A stretch of 64,000 nucleotides of DNA from Limonium bicolor (GCA_023374045.1 CM041776.1:142913296-142977295); one strand, 5' to 3'; counted from the first letter of the stretch, positions 12,816-24,608 are shown. Notes: generated by a model from the sequence alone, not told the origin. Made by a program: numbers and translations.

Positions 12816-14077
12816 ATAGCATGGAGGTTGATTAGATGCACAACATAATAGAAAGTGTAGTAAACAACAATCCAAATATGAACAAATCAAGTTCAAACAT
12901 AATGAACGACTTAAATGCGTTCCCTTAATTAGAGAGTTAATTATTAAACTCCTTAAGTTATGTTTCTTCTTAAACTTAGTCCATCCTTACCTTACCTCAA
13001 CCTTAGTCTTATCTTAGTCTTAGAAAACAACCATCCTTTAAAAAGGAATGGATGTAGCTTATCTCAGTCTTATAATACAAACTATCCTTTAAATAGGAAT
13101 GGTTGCAACTTATCTCAAACCTCATCTTAATCTTAGAATACAAACCACTCTATAAATAGAAATAATTGTATCTTACCTCAATGTTTATTTTTGTCGGGTT
13201 AAAAGCAACCCTAGTCAATGAGCTATTAACTCCATTGGTTGAATAAACAACTTATCTTATAATTTAGGATTTAGGTGATCCTACCGCACCATCTTAATGC
13301 CTCCTACCTTGGACTGTATGTCCAATGTAGCTGAGCCGGCAACCGACCCTAGGCAACAAGTCCGAAGACAAGTCCTTAAGCGGAAGTCGGATCTCCTTTA
13401 GATACCGACCCCCTTTTTCCTTAGCATGCATGACCGGAGTCAGTCCCGGGTTCCTCACTCCCCCCTTAAGTTCCAGTTAATAGAAGTCTCAAGACAATGT
13501 TTGTTGGTTAAACCTCTTTCGGTTATTAACAAACTAATATTAGGGAGCGTTCCTTAGTCTCACTCAATTCCTTACTAAACATTGGTTAGTAAGTTCTCAC
13601 TGTAAGTTGTGTTAGTTTCCAAACATCACACAACAATACAATAAACATAATGTTCCGGTTGCATGCTTTATCTTGTTTAGTCGGCACACATAAACAAATA
13701 GCACACAAGCCGAGGGACACCTCGTTAGCAAGCAGGTCACAAGAAGAACTGTACCGTTCACCGTTGGTCGTTCGGGTATTACTCTTCTCTCCTCCGTCCA
13801 AATTCCTCAAACCCTAAAACATTCACCGAATTGGGTGGTTAATTACTTTTAATTAACCTTGCTTACTTAATCACTAATGATTTCCAACTAAATACCACTA
13901 AGTCATTGTAGTTTAAGCTTAACCTCTTATGTTACTTATTTCTCATTTTACCTCACACTTGTTCACACCTCCAATGGCCTTAAAACTCCACCAAACAACT
14001 ATTAACAACCTTATAATCACATTACCCAACAAGCCCCCTCCAGTTACCACCTTAAAAACACATTTCCTTTGTAAATT

Positions 14078-14263
14078 GGTCTGGTCCGGGACATGGTCCG
14101 GACCTAAGGTCCTGGACCAATGTGTCTGATCAATCTCGGCTCTTTTTTTGCTATGGTCCGGGACTTGGTACTTACCCAAGGTCCCGGACCAGTCCCTGGG
14201 TACATTCTCGGCCTGATTTTAGTGCTGGTCCGGGACTTTATCCAAGGACCAAGTCCCGGACCA
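14078..14263. repeat. inverted-repeat array in T2 LTR (GGTCCGGGAC)
   Basis: Repeats of GGTCCGGGAC and its complement GTCCCGGACC in three hairpin-forming pairs separated by 10-40 bases. It falls inside one open frame on each strand, but both translations are low complexity and not credible proteins. Confidence 0.75.
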
Positions 14264-16565
14264 CACTTTAAACTGTCAAATTTTACAGTTTTGAACCTCT
14301 TTCCACACTTATTCTTTTTGTCCAATATTCTTCTAATCTTTCCCCATGTATTAACACATGTTCCAACACCATTTTAGCACTTAAAATCCTCCTAACTTAT
14401 GGATCAACTCACCTCTAAATTCCTTGATCATTATTCAAGTTCTTACTAAACTCTTAACACTTATCACTTAATTTATTACATTTCCAACATGTAAACTTGT
14501 CTAAAACTTCAACTAACCAAAGTGTTTCTTCACAACCATCTTAACTACTCCTCAAGCATCATCATGCAAAACCCATATGCTTTACTCACACTTCTCAAAG
14601 CTATATATAATCTAGCACATGCTTACATCCTTACAAATCATTATACCTTATTTTTCCTTCAAACTTTGTACAAGTTTCCTAGCTTCCATCACCATGGTTT
14701 TGGTGCCTTAATTTCACCATTGGATCCCCTAGTCCCTCTTAGACATCTACATCTCTTTTACTCAACTTACCCACCATTCTCAAAATCATACACTCTTATA
14801 CATTCCTAGTCTTTTTCCTTGACAATTTACAACATTCTCTTACACTTTTCTCTTCCATCTCCAAGTCCACTCCTTACCATCAAGACTAGAACCTCATTAA
14901 TCCATCACTAGCATCTTCACTACTTATACAAGCTACCAAGACCTCTCATTGCTATATTCTCAAGTTCATACCTAAATCACCTTAAAGCATAATACACATT
15001 TTCATCCAGATTTTTGCTCAAGTCTTAATATTCCTCTTAACATGATTTTGGTGGGTTCAATATACCCACCAATCCTCTAATTCCTACTAGACAACTCTAA
15101 GTCATTTTCATCCTCAAGAACTCCTTGGTTAACTCATTTCCACTCAAATTCCTTTTAATGATCCCAAGTAAATCCTAGGTCATATTAAATCATGACTATC
15201 ACTTAAACACTTCTTTTCTACCCAAATTTTGCCATAGCTCCTCTAGTATATTATCATGCCCATAAGCATTGTTTTCCTCATTCAACCATCTCACACACAT
15301 CAAGTTCTTTCTCATCATATTTTCTCACTCAAATCAACTCATTCACAACAAACTCAATATAATGCAATAATCTTAAATTGCATAGCACCAAGGCTCTTAA
15401 ATGACATGGCTCTTAGGCCCTTAAATGACATAGCTCTTAGGCCCTTAAATGACATGAATTTAAACACTGAATTTCCCACATATAAAAGCTTTCAACCTGC
15501 AAATACACCCATCAATATCATAGTAGTTATAATGCTCTTAAAATCCTTCTTAAACTTATCTTACTAACTCATTCTCATTGGCTCCTTAGTCACAAGTTCA
15601 CAAGCTTGTTTAAATTCCTTTTTCCTAGGTTATATAACCCATTACATAATGTAAGCTTTAAGCTACATTAGTACTTATCTAAATACCACCCCCTTAAACC
15701 TTAAACCACCATTAGGTAAGCAATTTTACCTTGTTTTTCCAAGCTTATCTTAACTTCCTCCTTAGACCTTCTTCTTGAATGAATCTCGGCCACCCATTAA
15801 ATTTCCTTTGCCAATGTTCTAATCAATATTCAATGACTCACATGAGTGCTAAACAATACACTAACCTTAAGGAATGAAAACCTAGGTAAAAAAATGTGTT
15901 TTAAGGTCTTATAATGAATATTTTACCTTGAAGTCTTAAGGTAGGCTTGGATATGAATCAAGAAGGACCTCCTCTAGCCCTTGGAGAATAGAATCAAGCT
16001 AGAACAATGGATAAAACAAGGCTCCATGAGATGGTAATTTTCGGACATGTGAGAAAGTGGTGGAAAGATGACTTTTCTTACATTTTTCTTACCTTTAATG
16101 AATGGAGAACCAAATGGGCTCTTCAAACTTGATTTTCCTCCATCAATGGAGTTTTCTCTTGGCACTGAAATGGAGCTTTGAAGGATTTGAAAAGATAGAA
16201 AGCTAGAGCTTGAGCTAACTAAGAATAATCTATGCTTATTTTTGGATTTGGAGCTAAAATGAAGGTTTGGTGGGCATTTGAAGATGGAGCACCCATGGAG
16301 GCAGCCCTTGATAAGTGTCCAAATGAGCATGTTTTATAGGTGTATTTCATATATTATATTAGCACTTTTCTTGCTCATTTCTCCACTTCGGTTAGTTTTC
16401 CTCTAGTTTATGTTTTATTGTTTATCTCAAAAATTTATTAGTTCAACATGAGTAAAACAAATCCAGGAGTGAAGTAGACGAAGAGACGAACGCATAGACA
16501 CAAACGGCTCGGAAAACGGAGTCCAAACAAAGAATCTAGAGCCAGTCGAAGTTTGAAGGAAAATA

Positions 16566-16760
16566 GGTCACGGTCACACTTGTGACCGCCTAAAGGACCG
16601 CCTACACAACCGCCTAATAACAGGCGGACACCACAATTGCAACCGCCTATAACCAGGCGGACACTAGGGCGGACTCCAGGCAGACTCCAGGCGGTCACCA
16701 GGCGGTTGTTCAGGCGGACGTGCATAAAACTGCCTAGAATGGGGCGGTTGCTAGGCGGAC
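16566..16760. repeat. AGGCGG/CCGCCT inverted-repeat array, B1 left LTR
   Basis: More than a dozen copies of CCGCCT or AGGCGG(A/T) in mixed orientation, pairing into short stems such as AACCGCCTATAACCAGGCGG. It lies about 235 bp upstream of the TATA box, in U3. Confidence 0.8.
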
Positions 16761-16993
16761 AAGACTAAAATCAGTCGCGAAACAGTTTTCTTCTTCGCAC
16801 CGACTCTGCAACTCGCATCTGCTCCGCCTACCTTATTTTCCTCACGCGTGAGCTCTGTCCCCTGCAATAAATGAGCAATCAGTGAGCAATCAATCTGCAA
16901 ATCCTATCCAGCTCTTTTTGCCGCCTCAATCAATTCGCCGCCTCAATCAATTCCTCACGCAGTGTTATCTATCTGCTGCCTCTTCCTTTCTCC

Positions 16994-17000
16994 TATATAA
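16994..17000 (+). promoter_or_regulatory. putative TATA box of B1 left LTR
   Basis: TATATAA in the context CTCCTATATAAATGC. The same motif is kept at corresponding positions in the other B LTRs (40817, 45070, 26814, 30744), so it is the likely core promoter of the family. Confidence 0.65.
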
Positions 17001-18244
17001 ATGCACGTAACTTCTGCTTCCAAACACATCATCCCTTCCTCATAATCCAAAGCTCTCCATCAGACTACGATCCGTTCCATCCTCTTATCTCCCACTTCTC
17101 CATTTTACTTTTATTCTTCATTCCACCACACAGCAGAAGCACGATAAGAAGAACAGAAGAAAAGGGAGCTGGAGCAGAAGCGAATCGCAGTCCAGTCTCC
17201 ACCGGCAGTCTTCAAATTAATGGCTATCTCTGCTTTCTTTTTATTACTGTTAATGTCTGAGTGATTTTACTCGTATCCTAGGATGGGGTTTGACCCCAAA
17301 TAATTCAGACTTATTATTAATACCAAGTTTGCTTATAAATATTTGTTTTGTCTCTCTAAATTATTAAATGCTTAACAACTGATCATTTTTATGCATTTAC
17401 GGTTTCTCTTATTTCAATGATTTTGTAAATCTGAGAATAGACCACAAAGAGAGATAAACGTTAGATATTATTCTCCTTGATTAGCAGATAAAATCCATCG
17501 CTGTTATTAAAAGAATTATTGCTTAAAGCTAATTAATGATTTTAGACTTTTTCTGATTGTAAAAAGTCTATTGAATTAATTAAGAGTTGTCCTTATCTAT
17601 GATTTAGGAAGGCCACAAGATAAATTCTTAAACAGACAAATAAGAGCAAATTAGGATTATAATTATTGTCTGTACTTAAATAAATATTTATCACCTGTTT
17701 CACTTATTAAACTTGTTTTAATTCCTTTCAGCAAATATTGTTAAATGCTTTAGCGTGACGAACTACTACGTTTATTTGGTAACTATCAACATATGATTTT
17801 GAGATAGTCAAAGTACCACAAAGGAATTAACCTTGGTATTTACACTCGGATTGAGCAGGAAAATACTGAGGCTATTAATAAGAGTTCGTAACTGACAATT
17901 ATTCACTCTAATAGACAATAAATAATTAAGACAGGATTATAAAATTGTTTAAGTAATTTAGGAAATTCCCCCGCTATCCTAGGATACCTTTTTCCATCCA
18001 TTTACTTTATTTTACTGTACTTATTATTTCTGTACTAATCCTAAAAATCAAGCTTGCCTCCGGCTAAACCCCCAATTTACATTTTATGCACTTTTATTTA
18101 TCTTTTTGTACATTTACTAAACTGGATAATTAATTAAATAGTTTGCGAAGTCTGTGTGGATACGACCTTGTTGTACTACAAAGATTGGGTTCACTGCCCA
18201 TAGTTAGCAAGATAGTTTAACTACTATTTTGCCCAACAAGTTTT

Positions 18245-18263
18245 TGGCGCCGTTGCCGGGGAC
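18245..18263 (+). promoter_or_regulatory. B1 primer binding site (tRNA-Asp type)
   Basis: TGGCGCCGTTGCCGGGGAC, the PBS known from Athila-type elements and attributed to tRNA-Asp, six bases after the LTR end. Identical in the other B copies and in the Athila-like fragment at 53358. Confidence 0.88.
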
Positions 18264-18371
18264 TTCGGTCCAACTATCTTGTTTATTATCTGTTTTGTTT
18301 TTCTTTTATTTCTGTTATTTGCCTTTTTTTTGTATAAATTTTTATTTCTTTTTTTAAGGTACTTAATTTTG

Positions 18372-19334
18372 ATGGATGGTCACTACGATCAAGCAGGAAG
18401 TTGGTATGGTTACCCCTATGGCGCAGAGGACTACAATCAATGGAGTGTCTGTCAAAGGTGCGGAGAGTACCATGAAAGCCCCCAATGTTCAGACCCAAAT
18501 GCTGAATTGAGAGCTCTCTTGGAGGATTACAAGTCATCTCTCAAGCCTATCCCCATCTTTGTGTGCCAAGAGTGTGGAGGAGACCATGAAAGTTCCCATT
18601 GTCCTATGGTTGCAATAGAGAGAGACAACGCCATTTTAAGGGAAATGATGGCAAATTTTACCTCAAAGTTTGAAAGGATCCAGCAAAGAACGCTAGATCA
18701 GATCGAACGCATGGAACAACCGCTTCAACAACTGAATGAAGTGGTTCATGAGGAGGAACAACCTGCTAAGGACATAAGCTACTCTCCACCTCCTCCCCTA
18801 TTTGAATTAGAGAATCCATCACCAAACAACCATCAGCTTGATTATGAAGACAACCCCTCAGAAGAGAGTTTTTCCTTGGACTTCATGGAGTTTCCTCCCT
18901 CTGAAGTCCACTACTTTTTCCCCTCCTTCTCCGTGCTCTACCCAGAAGATGAGGGTGGATACATCCTCAACCTTGAGAAGGAGGAGATACCGCCTCCCTC
19001 CGAGCCATCAGAAGAAAGTGCTATAATCAATTTCAAGGAGCCACTGCCCTCTGACGTTGATTACCATCAAGGCTCTTACCATAAGCCTCAACAACAAGAG
19101 GAGGATTTGTACATCTTCCAATTTGAGGAAGCAAAGCCAATCACACCTGGTCTCCTGTTAGAACTACGCTACCGGCAGTACCTCCTCAAACACCAGGTTT
19201 TGTGGAGTATTCATTTTCCTATTATATTTGCCGAAGTAACGTTTTGCTTTGATCCAGGTGGTTTGCTTTTAATTACTGCCAACTTCGTTTTCCTGGCAGA
19301 GCTGTTGTCTACTTATATTTTTGATCCAGGATAA
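18372..19334 (+). CDS. family B acidic double zinc-knuckle protein, longest copy
   Basis: About 320 residues from the ATG at 18372; the open frame extends upstream to 18279, but that part is a T-rich leader giving a hydrophobic low-complexity stretch, and the ATG at 18372 is the one matched in the other copies. Two CX2CX3HX4C knuckles lie at residues 27-39 (CQRCGEYHESPQC) and 65-77 (CQECGGDHESSHC). They resemble the Gag knuckle of Athila/Tat elements. They are followed by a charged helical stretch (about 80-130) and then a long acidic, proline- and serine-rich region (about 140-275). The C-terminus is hydrophobic and contains FDPG twice. No capsid, protease or polymerase is present. I infer a remnant or derivative of Gag, perhaps RNA-binding; the function is not known. 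It is the only ORF of the element. Confidence 0.6.
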   Translation: MDGHYDQAGSWYGYPYGAEDYNQWSVCQRCGEYHESPQCSDPNAELRALLEDYKSSLKPIPIFVCQECGGDHESSHCPMVAIERDNAILREMMANFTSKFERIQQRTLDQIERMEQPLQQLNEVVHEEEQPAKDISYSPPPPLFELENPSPNNHQLDYEDNPSEESFSLDFMEFPPSEVHYFFPSFSVLYPEDEGGYILNLEKEEIPPPSEPSEESAIINFKEPLPSDVDYHQGSYHKPQQQEEDLYIFQFEEAKPITPGLLLELRYRQYLLKHQVLWSIHFPIIFAEVTFCFDPGGLLLITANFVFLAELLSTYIFDPG

Positions 19335-19393
19335 CGAAGCAGGCGTCTAGCCAAAGACGTTAAAGAAGGGCAGCTTCCCGGGAGGCAACCCGG
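19330..19393 (+). other. conserved post-ORF motif of Athila-lineage type
   Basis: GCGTCTAGCCAAAGACGTTA with the following GGGAGGCAACCCGG directly after the ORF. A GACGTTAAA...GGGAGGCAACCC motif is familiar at the end of the coding region in Athila-type elements. It is repeated at about 28745-28808 and 43147-43212. GTCTAGCCAAAGAC can form a short stem, as can GGG...CCC. Confidence 0.55.
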
Positions 19394-19550
19394 ATGAACT
19401 TTTATTTTATTTGCTTTTATGCTCTTTTAATTTTCAGGTTCTCTTTCAATTTTGTTTTTGCTAAACTATTAACCCCGTTTGTAGTATGGTTGCTTCTAGT
19501 GTCTTATGCAGGTGCAATTTCATGTCTACACCGCAACCAAGCTACGCTAT

Positions 19551-19576
19551 TTGAGGCAGAAGCTCAAGTGTGGGGG
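19551..19576 (+). other. hairpin + AAGTGTGGGGG module 1 (B1 first copy)
   Basis: TTGAG, a seven-base loop, CTCAA, running straight into GTGTGGGGG. First of three such modules in the B internal region; the G-run resembles a polypurine tract. Confidence 0.6.
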
Positions 19577-19760
19577 AACTCCTAAACGCAAGCAAAAATA
19601 ATATCAGGGGAGTACCAGTTCTTTAATTATGCTTTTATTTTAAATAAAAACTGCAGAGGAGCGTTTATGTGCTTAAATGAATATTTGTGAGCTTCGTGTT
19701 CTCTCTATTTTATCTACTTACCGAAAAGGTCTTCTGAAACCTTCCCTTGTTTTTTCGGGT

Positions 19761-19797
19761 GAACAATGAGGACATTGTTCAATTTAAGTGTGGGGGA
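19761..19797 (+). other. hairpin + AAGTGTGGGGG module 2 (B1 first copy)
   Basis: GAACAATGAGGACATTGTTC is a perfect 8-bp stem with an AGGA loop, followed by AATTTAAGTGTGGGGGAG. Position is internal, so if it is a polypurine tract it is a central one. Confidence 0.7.
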
Positions 19798-20793
19798 GTG
19801 TGCCCTTTTCGGTGACATTTTATGCTAAAATGCTTAATCTCTCTGCTTATCTTGCGTTTGTTCAAATTCAATATCGTGGACCCTTTATGTGTGGGTTGTT
19901 CTCTTTAAGAATAAATACTGTTATGAATTGTGGGATAAATGGTATAAATGGTACAAATTCAAAAAAAATTTAAATTTTGATTACTTTTGAGGAGCATTTT
20001 TATGCGGTGTGACCAAATGATCTGAAATGGTTGGATTTTTATTACTCAGGGGTTCCTTCTGTCTTCTTTCTTAGGGATTGCTAAGGGGTGCTTCTCTGTC
20101 AAAAAGGAAAAAATAAAATAAAATAAGGGACTTTTGAGACACCATTGGTAACCAACAAAGATAGTTGAGTGTTCTTAAAAATACAAGGCGTGATGCCTAC
20201 ATTTTATCTTCTCATCTCTTATGCAAAAGTGAAACAAATGCATAATTCTATTTTTCCTTTTGTTCTCTCCTCAATACCCATTCTTGAGAGAAGTTGGCCA
20301 TGGTAAAAGTTCTCAAAGTCACCTAAACAAAAGAAACATTGAAGTACTCTGGATCATACCCCGAAACTCTAATTTTTATTTTTGCCCTGAGTACACCTAT
20401 GCCACCAGTAGGTGATGGATCACACTCCTCTAAAAAGTTTAAAGATCACGTTCTATTGACTTCTTTATCCTACCCTTCATGTAATACCCCAACCCGAAAT
20501 CCAATAAACTGAACGGCGATCACTCCCAAATGAAATACAACTGCAGCGGAAATAAATACAACAACCGGGCGGTATTACAAAGCCGTTGGCCACCCTTGTG
20601 ACCAACAAGGCTAAGTCCAAATACAATCCTCAAATGTCACGGTCTGGAATACAGATACAACCCGAGATACTAGGAATCAAACTCAAAAGTACAATACTGA
20701 AATAAAACAATTAACTAATAGTAGACTCCCAAGGCTTGGTCTACCCCACCTACACTCAGTGTGGTGATCTCCTCAACTTCAGGTACCTGAAAA

Positions 20794-20900
20794 ATGGGGG
20801 TGCCCCCAAAGGGGCTCAGCAAACAATGCTGGTATGGAAAACGTGCAGCCCATCGTCTACCGGGCCACACCAACTACTTTGTCGAACACATGCAGTTCAT
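20794..20900 (-). repeat. conserved two-hairpin block of T2 solo LTR
   Basis: GCCCCCAAAGGGGC, then CAGCAAACAATGCTGG, then ACTACTTTGTCGA. Stems GCCCC/GGGGC and CAGCA/TGCTG are intact although their loops differ from the other copies. Confidence 0.6.
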
Positions 20901-22741
20901 TTTTATAAAGCTGTAAACAAGCATAGTCTGATAATAACAAGTATCCATACAAGGACAATAATGTCACATCGAACAAGACATAGAAGGTCGAGTTAGCTGA
21001 ACTGAAATTCTTTACTGATAGTCGGTCCACACAATGGGACTGGCCGTTATAACTGAATATCTGAAATAGTGGAGGTATAGTGACCTCGTTATAAAGAAAG
21101 GTTGGGTATAAAAACCCCAGGAGATAACGTAGTTAAACCCTGAACTGAATGGCGTGGGAAATAAGAACCCACTAGAGGAATAAAGTCTTCCTCGAACTGA
21201 AGGGCATTTGAATCCCGGAAGGAATAAAGTCTTCCTCCCAACTGAATGTTCCGTCGCGACGTAGTAGGAGACGACCTGAGACAGGTACACCTCCCGTAGC
21301 ATGCATGGCCAGATCCAACTGGGCTCCTCATTCTCGAAGTATATAATTGTTAAGTGTCATATAAAGACGTTAAACAAAAACACAATGTGTATTGTCAATT
21401 ATCGCGTTTAGGATAATGACGTTTGTTATAAAGTGAAGTTAGTGAGAGACTTGAGTACAAGTCCTCGGTATACTGAAACGCAGGTATTTAATCCACTGGT
21501 ATAGTAGTGTTTGTATGCGTGGGACATACACGTTGTAGTCAGCAACAATCACGCACATAAAATAACACAACAATGCACAAGAGTACAACAACATTTTACA
21601 TTAATTATCTTGGTCGTTATTTCAAACAACAGATAGCACACAAGCCGGTGTAATCCGTTAGAAAACAGGTTGCAAGAATCCCATACCGTTCACCGTAGAC
21701 TGTACTGTTTAGTTCCCGGTCAACGTCTGGTCAAACAAGGTCCTAGAATAGGATTAACTGAGAGAGTTAATTTATGTTACCCTTATATAATGATTCTATT
21801 GAATCTTTTAACGAACCTTGTAGTTGTTATTTCATGTGAGGTTTATTTCTTTTAATTACCTCATGATTTTATGTATAACTTATTTGTTATTCCTTTTGAT
21901 TTATTTATAAATCCTTTAATGCACATATATGTGTTCATTGCATTTGTTGTTTATTTTAATTGTCTAAATGACATTAACAACTTATAATTCCTTAACTATA
22001 TTTATATGTCATACATAGACATAAAATTCTTATAGTTTTATTATTCTCCCTTTAACCATAAATAATATTTATTGTTTATCTTTTAATTCCTGATAACCAT
22101 GTAAGCCATAGCTTTAATTCCATAATTCCTTTAATCAAAATTCTTTCTTCTAAATCCTCCAAATATCCATATAGGACCTATATTTATTTAAATCTAAATT
22201 CTTAAACTTATATTTCGGTTATTTACAAAACAACCACATTAATTCATAAACTTTACATTTAAAGTCTAATCTCTTTATATAACATAATTTTAATCCCTTA
22301 TTCAATTAAATTACAAAACCACCACTAATATTTTTGGACATAACTTATAAATATTATAACTTTCGGAAATTACATCTTAGCCCCTCAAAATCTCGGCATA
22401 TTTATATATACTTTCTATATTTGCAATTTAGCCAAAATCTTATAACCTTTACATAATGTCTTATAAGCTATAGTTTTCATTTTTAATTGTCCATAAATGC
22501 TGAATATATATATATAAATTCTTAAATTACCAAACTAACCCAACTAAATCGGTTTTGGTCTAGAACTTTCCATTAATTACATTTTTACCCCAAAACTTTA
22601 TAATAGTCACTTAATAACTTATAAACTATAGTTTAAATATTAAATTCCTAAAATTTCGAAAGTGAACTTAATGATTCTCTTAATTATGAATTCGCCACCT
22701 ATTAAATACCAAACTTTCATAACAACTTTTATAAATTACAT

Positions 22742-24603
22742 TGTGATACTCCGTATTTTCGTTTTTCAGATTTCGTTACATAACATTCTGGTTTGTGATA
22801 TTAATTATGTTTTGTGGTGCCGTGTTTAGTAATTGGGACGTCGGAGGCAATTAATTAAAAGACGGGGGCAAGGAGGTCGTTTCCCCTCTTTTATTTTGGT
22901 GAGACTTATTAAGGAAAGATAAGTCATTATTCTATTTCTTTTCACTTCACGATCAGTCTGCAAACCGCTCGTTCTTCTTCCCAACAGTTTCTGCGCTCTC
23001 TTCTTCTCCCTTGGGTGCTTCTGAAATTCTGGTGTGAATTGCTGCTGCTTTGGGATCGTGTGCTTCCCTGTTGTCGTTGTTGTCCTTCTTCAGTAAATCA
23101 GTGGTGCTTGTGCGTCTTCTCTGCTGCGTTTGTTCGCCGGGTTGCTGGCATCGTTGGGATCGCTTCTGCTCTGCAATTCGATGTAAGTGGGGGATGGAAT
23201 CGGGGTAGTTTGCTCACCTCGGGGATGGATTTTGATTTCGTTTTCTGTTTTGTGAATGGTGTTGCTTTGTGTGTTTCTTCTTGATTTGTGTTGTTCATCG
23301 CGTGGCTAAACCCCCGAGGGTACTGATTTACCATTCCGTGGATTTGGGTGAGTTTGGTGTTGATTTTGGTTGGATTTCTGCGCGTTTGTTCGCTCTGTAT
23401 TTCGTCAGTTTCGCGCTGTCCGGACATCTGTCCGAACTTGGAAGTTCGGACAGTGCATCGGGCGCGTCTTGTTTTTGAAGGTTTTGAAGTGTCCGAACTT
23501 CGGTCCGAACTTCAAAGTTCGGACCAGACGCGAGGATGAATTTTTCGTAAAAGTTTCGACGTGTGTCCGAACTTACAAGGTCGGACGCAAGTTCGGACAC
23601 TAAGATGATTCTGGCTTTCAACTCTCGACTTACGTCCGAACTTCGATGTTCGGACGTAAGTTTGGACATTTGTATCTCCGCGACCTCTGATTCTCGGCCT
23701 CTGTCCGAACTTGCAAGGTCGGACGCAAGTTCGGACATGCCACTGTTTTGAGCATAACTTCTCCGTTTTAGCTCCGTTTTGAGTTCCGTTTGCGGGGTTG
23801 GATTCCCCTATCTGTGTACAAGCTTCCTATGCTGTTTATATGCATTTTTTATGCGCTTAAGATCTGTTTTGGTGAGCTTTTGGTTTTGGGACCTAGTTAC
23901 TTTGCTTCTGAGCCTTGGATAGTCGGGTCGGGCTGTCCCGTAGCATGCTGCGCAGGAATTCCTTCTGTTTATATTCCTTAGGGTCTCCCTTGGGATGTTA
24001 TTTGACCGACGGGTCTGTTAGCTGTCTCTACGGCTTCTGTTGTGGGATCCTCGGATCCATAGGACCTTAAGGGTGTCCTTACGTTGTGTTAGCTTGTTTC
24101 TAGTGTCCCATTCTTCTGTTCTGTTCTGAAGGTCCGACTGTGTTTTGAAGTGTTATGCCGTTCTGCTCTGCTTCTATTTTGTGGTTCATTCGGTCTGTTT
24201 ATTGACTCCGCTATCCTCTCTGTTTATAAGTATTCTTCTGCTTCTGTTTGAGTAGGCTTCCTTGAGGAAGTCTCTGCTTGCTGGGCTGTTTAGCTCACCC
24301 CTTTACTTTGTTGCAGATTGAGCTCGTGGGATCTTCTCTCCTCGTCCCCTTCTGGAGATGTTTATTTTTATGTGCCTTTAGACTTTGTTTTCTTGCGTTT
24401 GGACGCTTTAGTACTTTGGTAGCCTTTGGGCCTTTCGCTTTGTATTTGACTTGTAAGCCTTTGGATCTTGTAAACTCTTTTGGAATTTATTCAAGTTTCG
24501 TATTCGGTTTTGGGTTTCGTTTGCTTAGAGCCTTGCGACGTTAGGTAGTAGACTCGCGGCGTGTAACGGCCCTAACTCCTAGGCCGGTTATGGGGTCGTT
24601 ACA
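22742..24603 (+). repeat. T1 left LTR
   Basis: 1862 bp, TGTGATACTCCGTATTTTCG to GGGGTCGTTACA. Contains the GTCCGAAC inverted-repeat array at 23417-23739. Short open frames inside are products of the repeats and are not conserved proteins. Confidence 0.92.
23417..23739. repeat. GTCCGAAC/GTTCGGAC hairpin array, T1 left LTR
   Basis: Five hairpin units. The last has a perfect 13-bp stem (TGTCCGAACTTGC with GCAAGTTCGGACA) around a 10-base loop. Units are spaced by 40-60 bp of unrelated sequence. Open frames on both strands here are artefacts of the repeat. Confidence 0.85.
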
Positions 24604-24608
24604 TTTAG

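Larger units (their letters stand above)
16309..18238 (+). repeat. B1 left LTR
   Basis: 1930 bp, TGATAAGTGTCC at the start and TTTTGCCCAACA at the end. It has a GC-rich inverted-repeat array (16566-16760), a TATA box (16994) and an AT-rich downstream half. By eye it differs from the middle and right LTRs at more sites than those two differ from each other, starting with GTGTCC in place of GTGTCT. Confidence 0.9.
18239..20479 (+). other. B1 internal region, first copy (interrupted at its 3' end)
   Basis: PBS, leader, the small ORF, a conserved post-ORF motif and two of the three hairpin modules. From 19394 to 20479 no ORF is credible: short open stretches are not kept in frame between the four copies of this region. 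It is broken at 20479 by the T2 LTR insertion; the last 88 bp resume at 40044 after the CTTCA duplication. Confidence 0.85.

Noticed and set aside
16438..16725. 95-96 codon minus-strand ORF repeated in all three B1 LTRs (also 40258-40548 and 44511-44801)
   Set aside because: It lies on the AGGCGG array and translates into array-derived glycine/arginine/valine repeats; B2 LTRs do not keep it. Conservation only reflects recent LTR identity.
18279..18371. Longer start for the B1 ORF with a membrane-like N-terminus
   Set aside because: The extra 31 residues come from a T-rich leader; the other copies do not keep this extension, whereas the ATG at 18372 is shared by all copies.
23098..23738. Overlapping open frames in T1 LTRs (also 36146-36693 and 61885-62449), some over 100 codons
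   Set aside because: They track the GTCCGAAC array, occur on both strands and differ in frame between LTR copies; the translations are repeats of the hairpin units.
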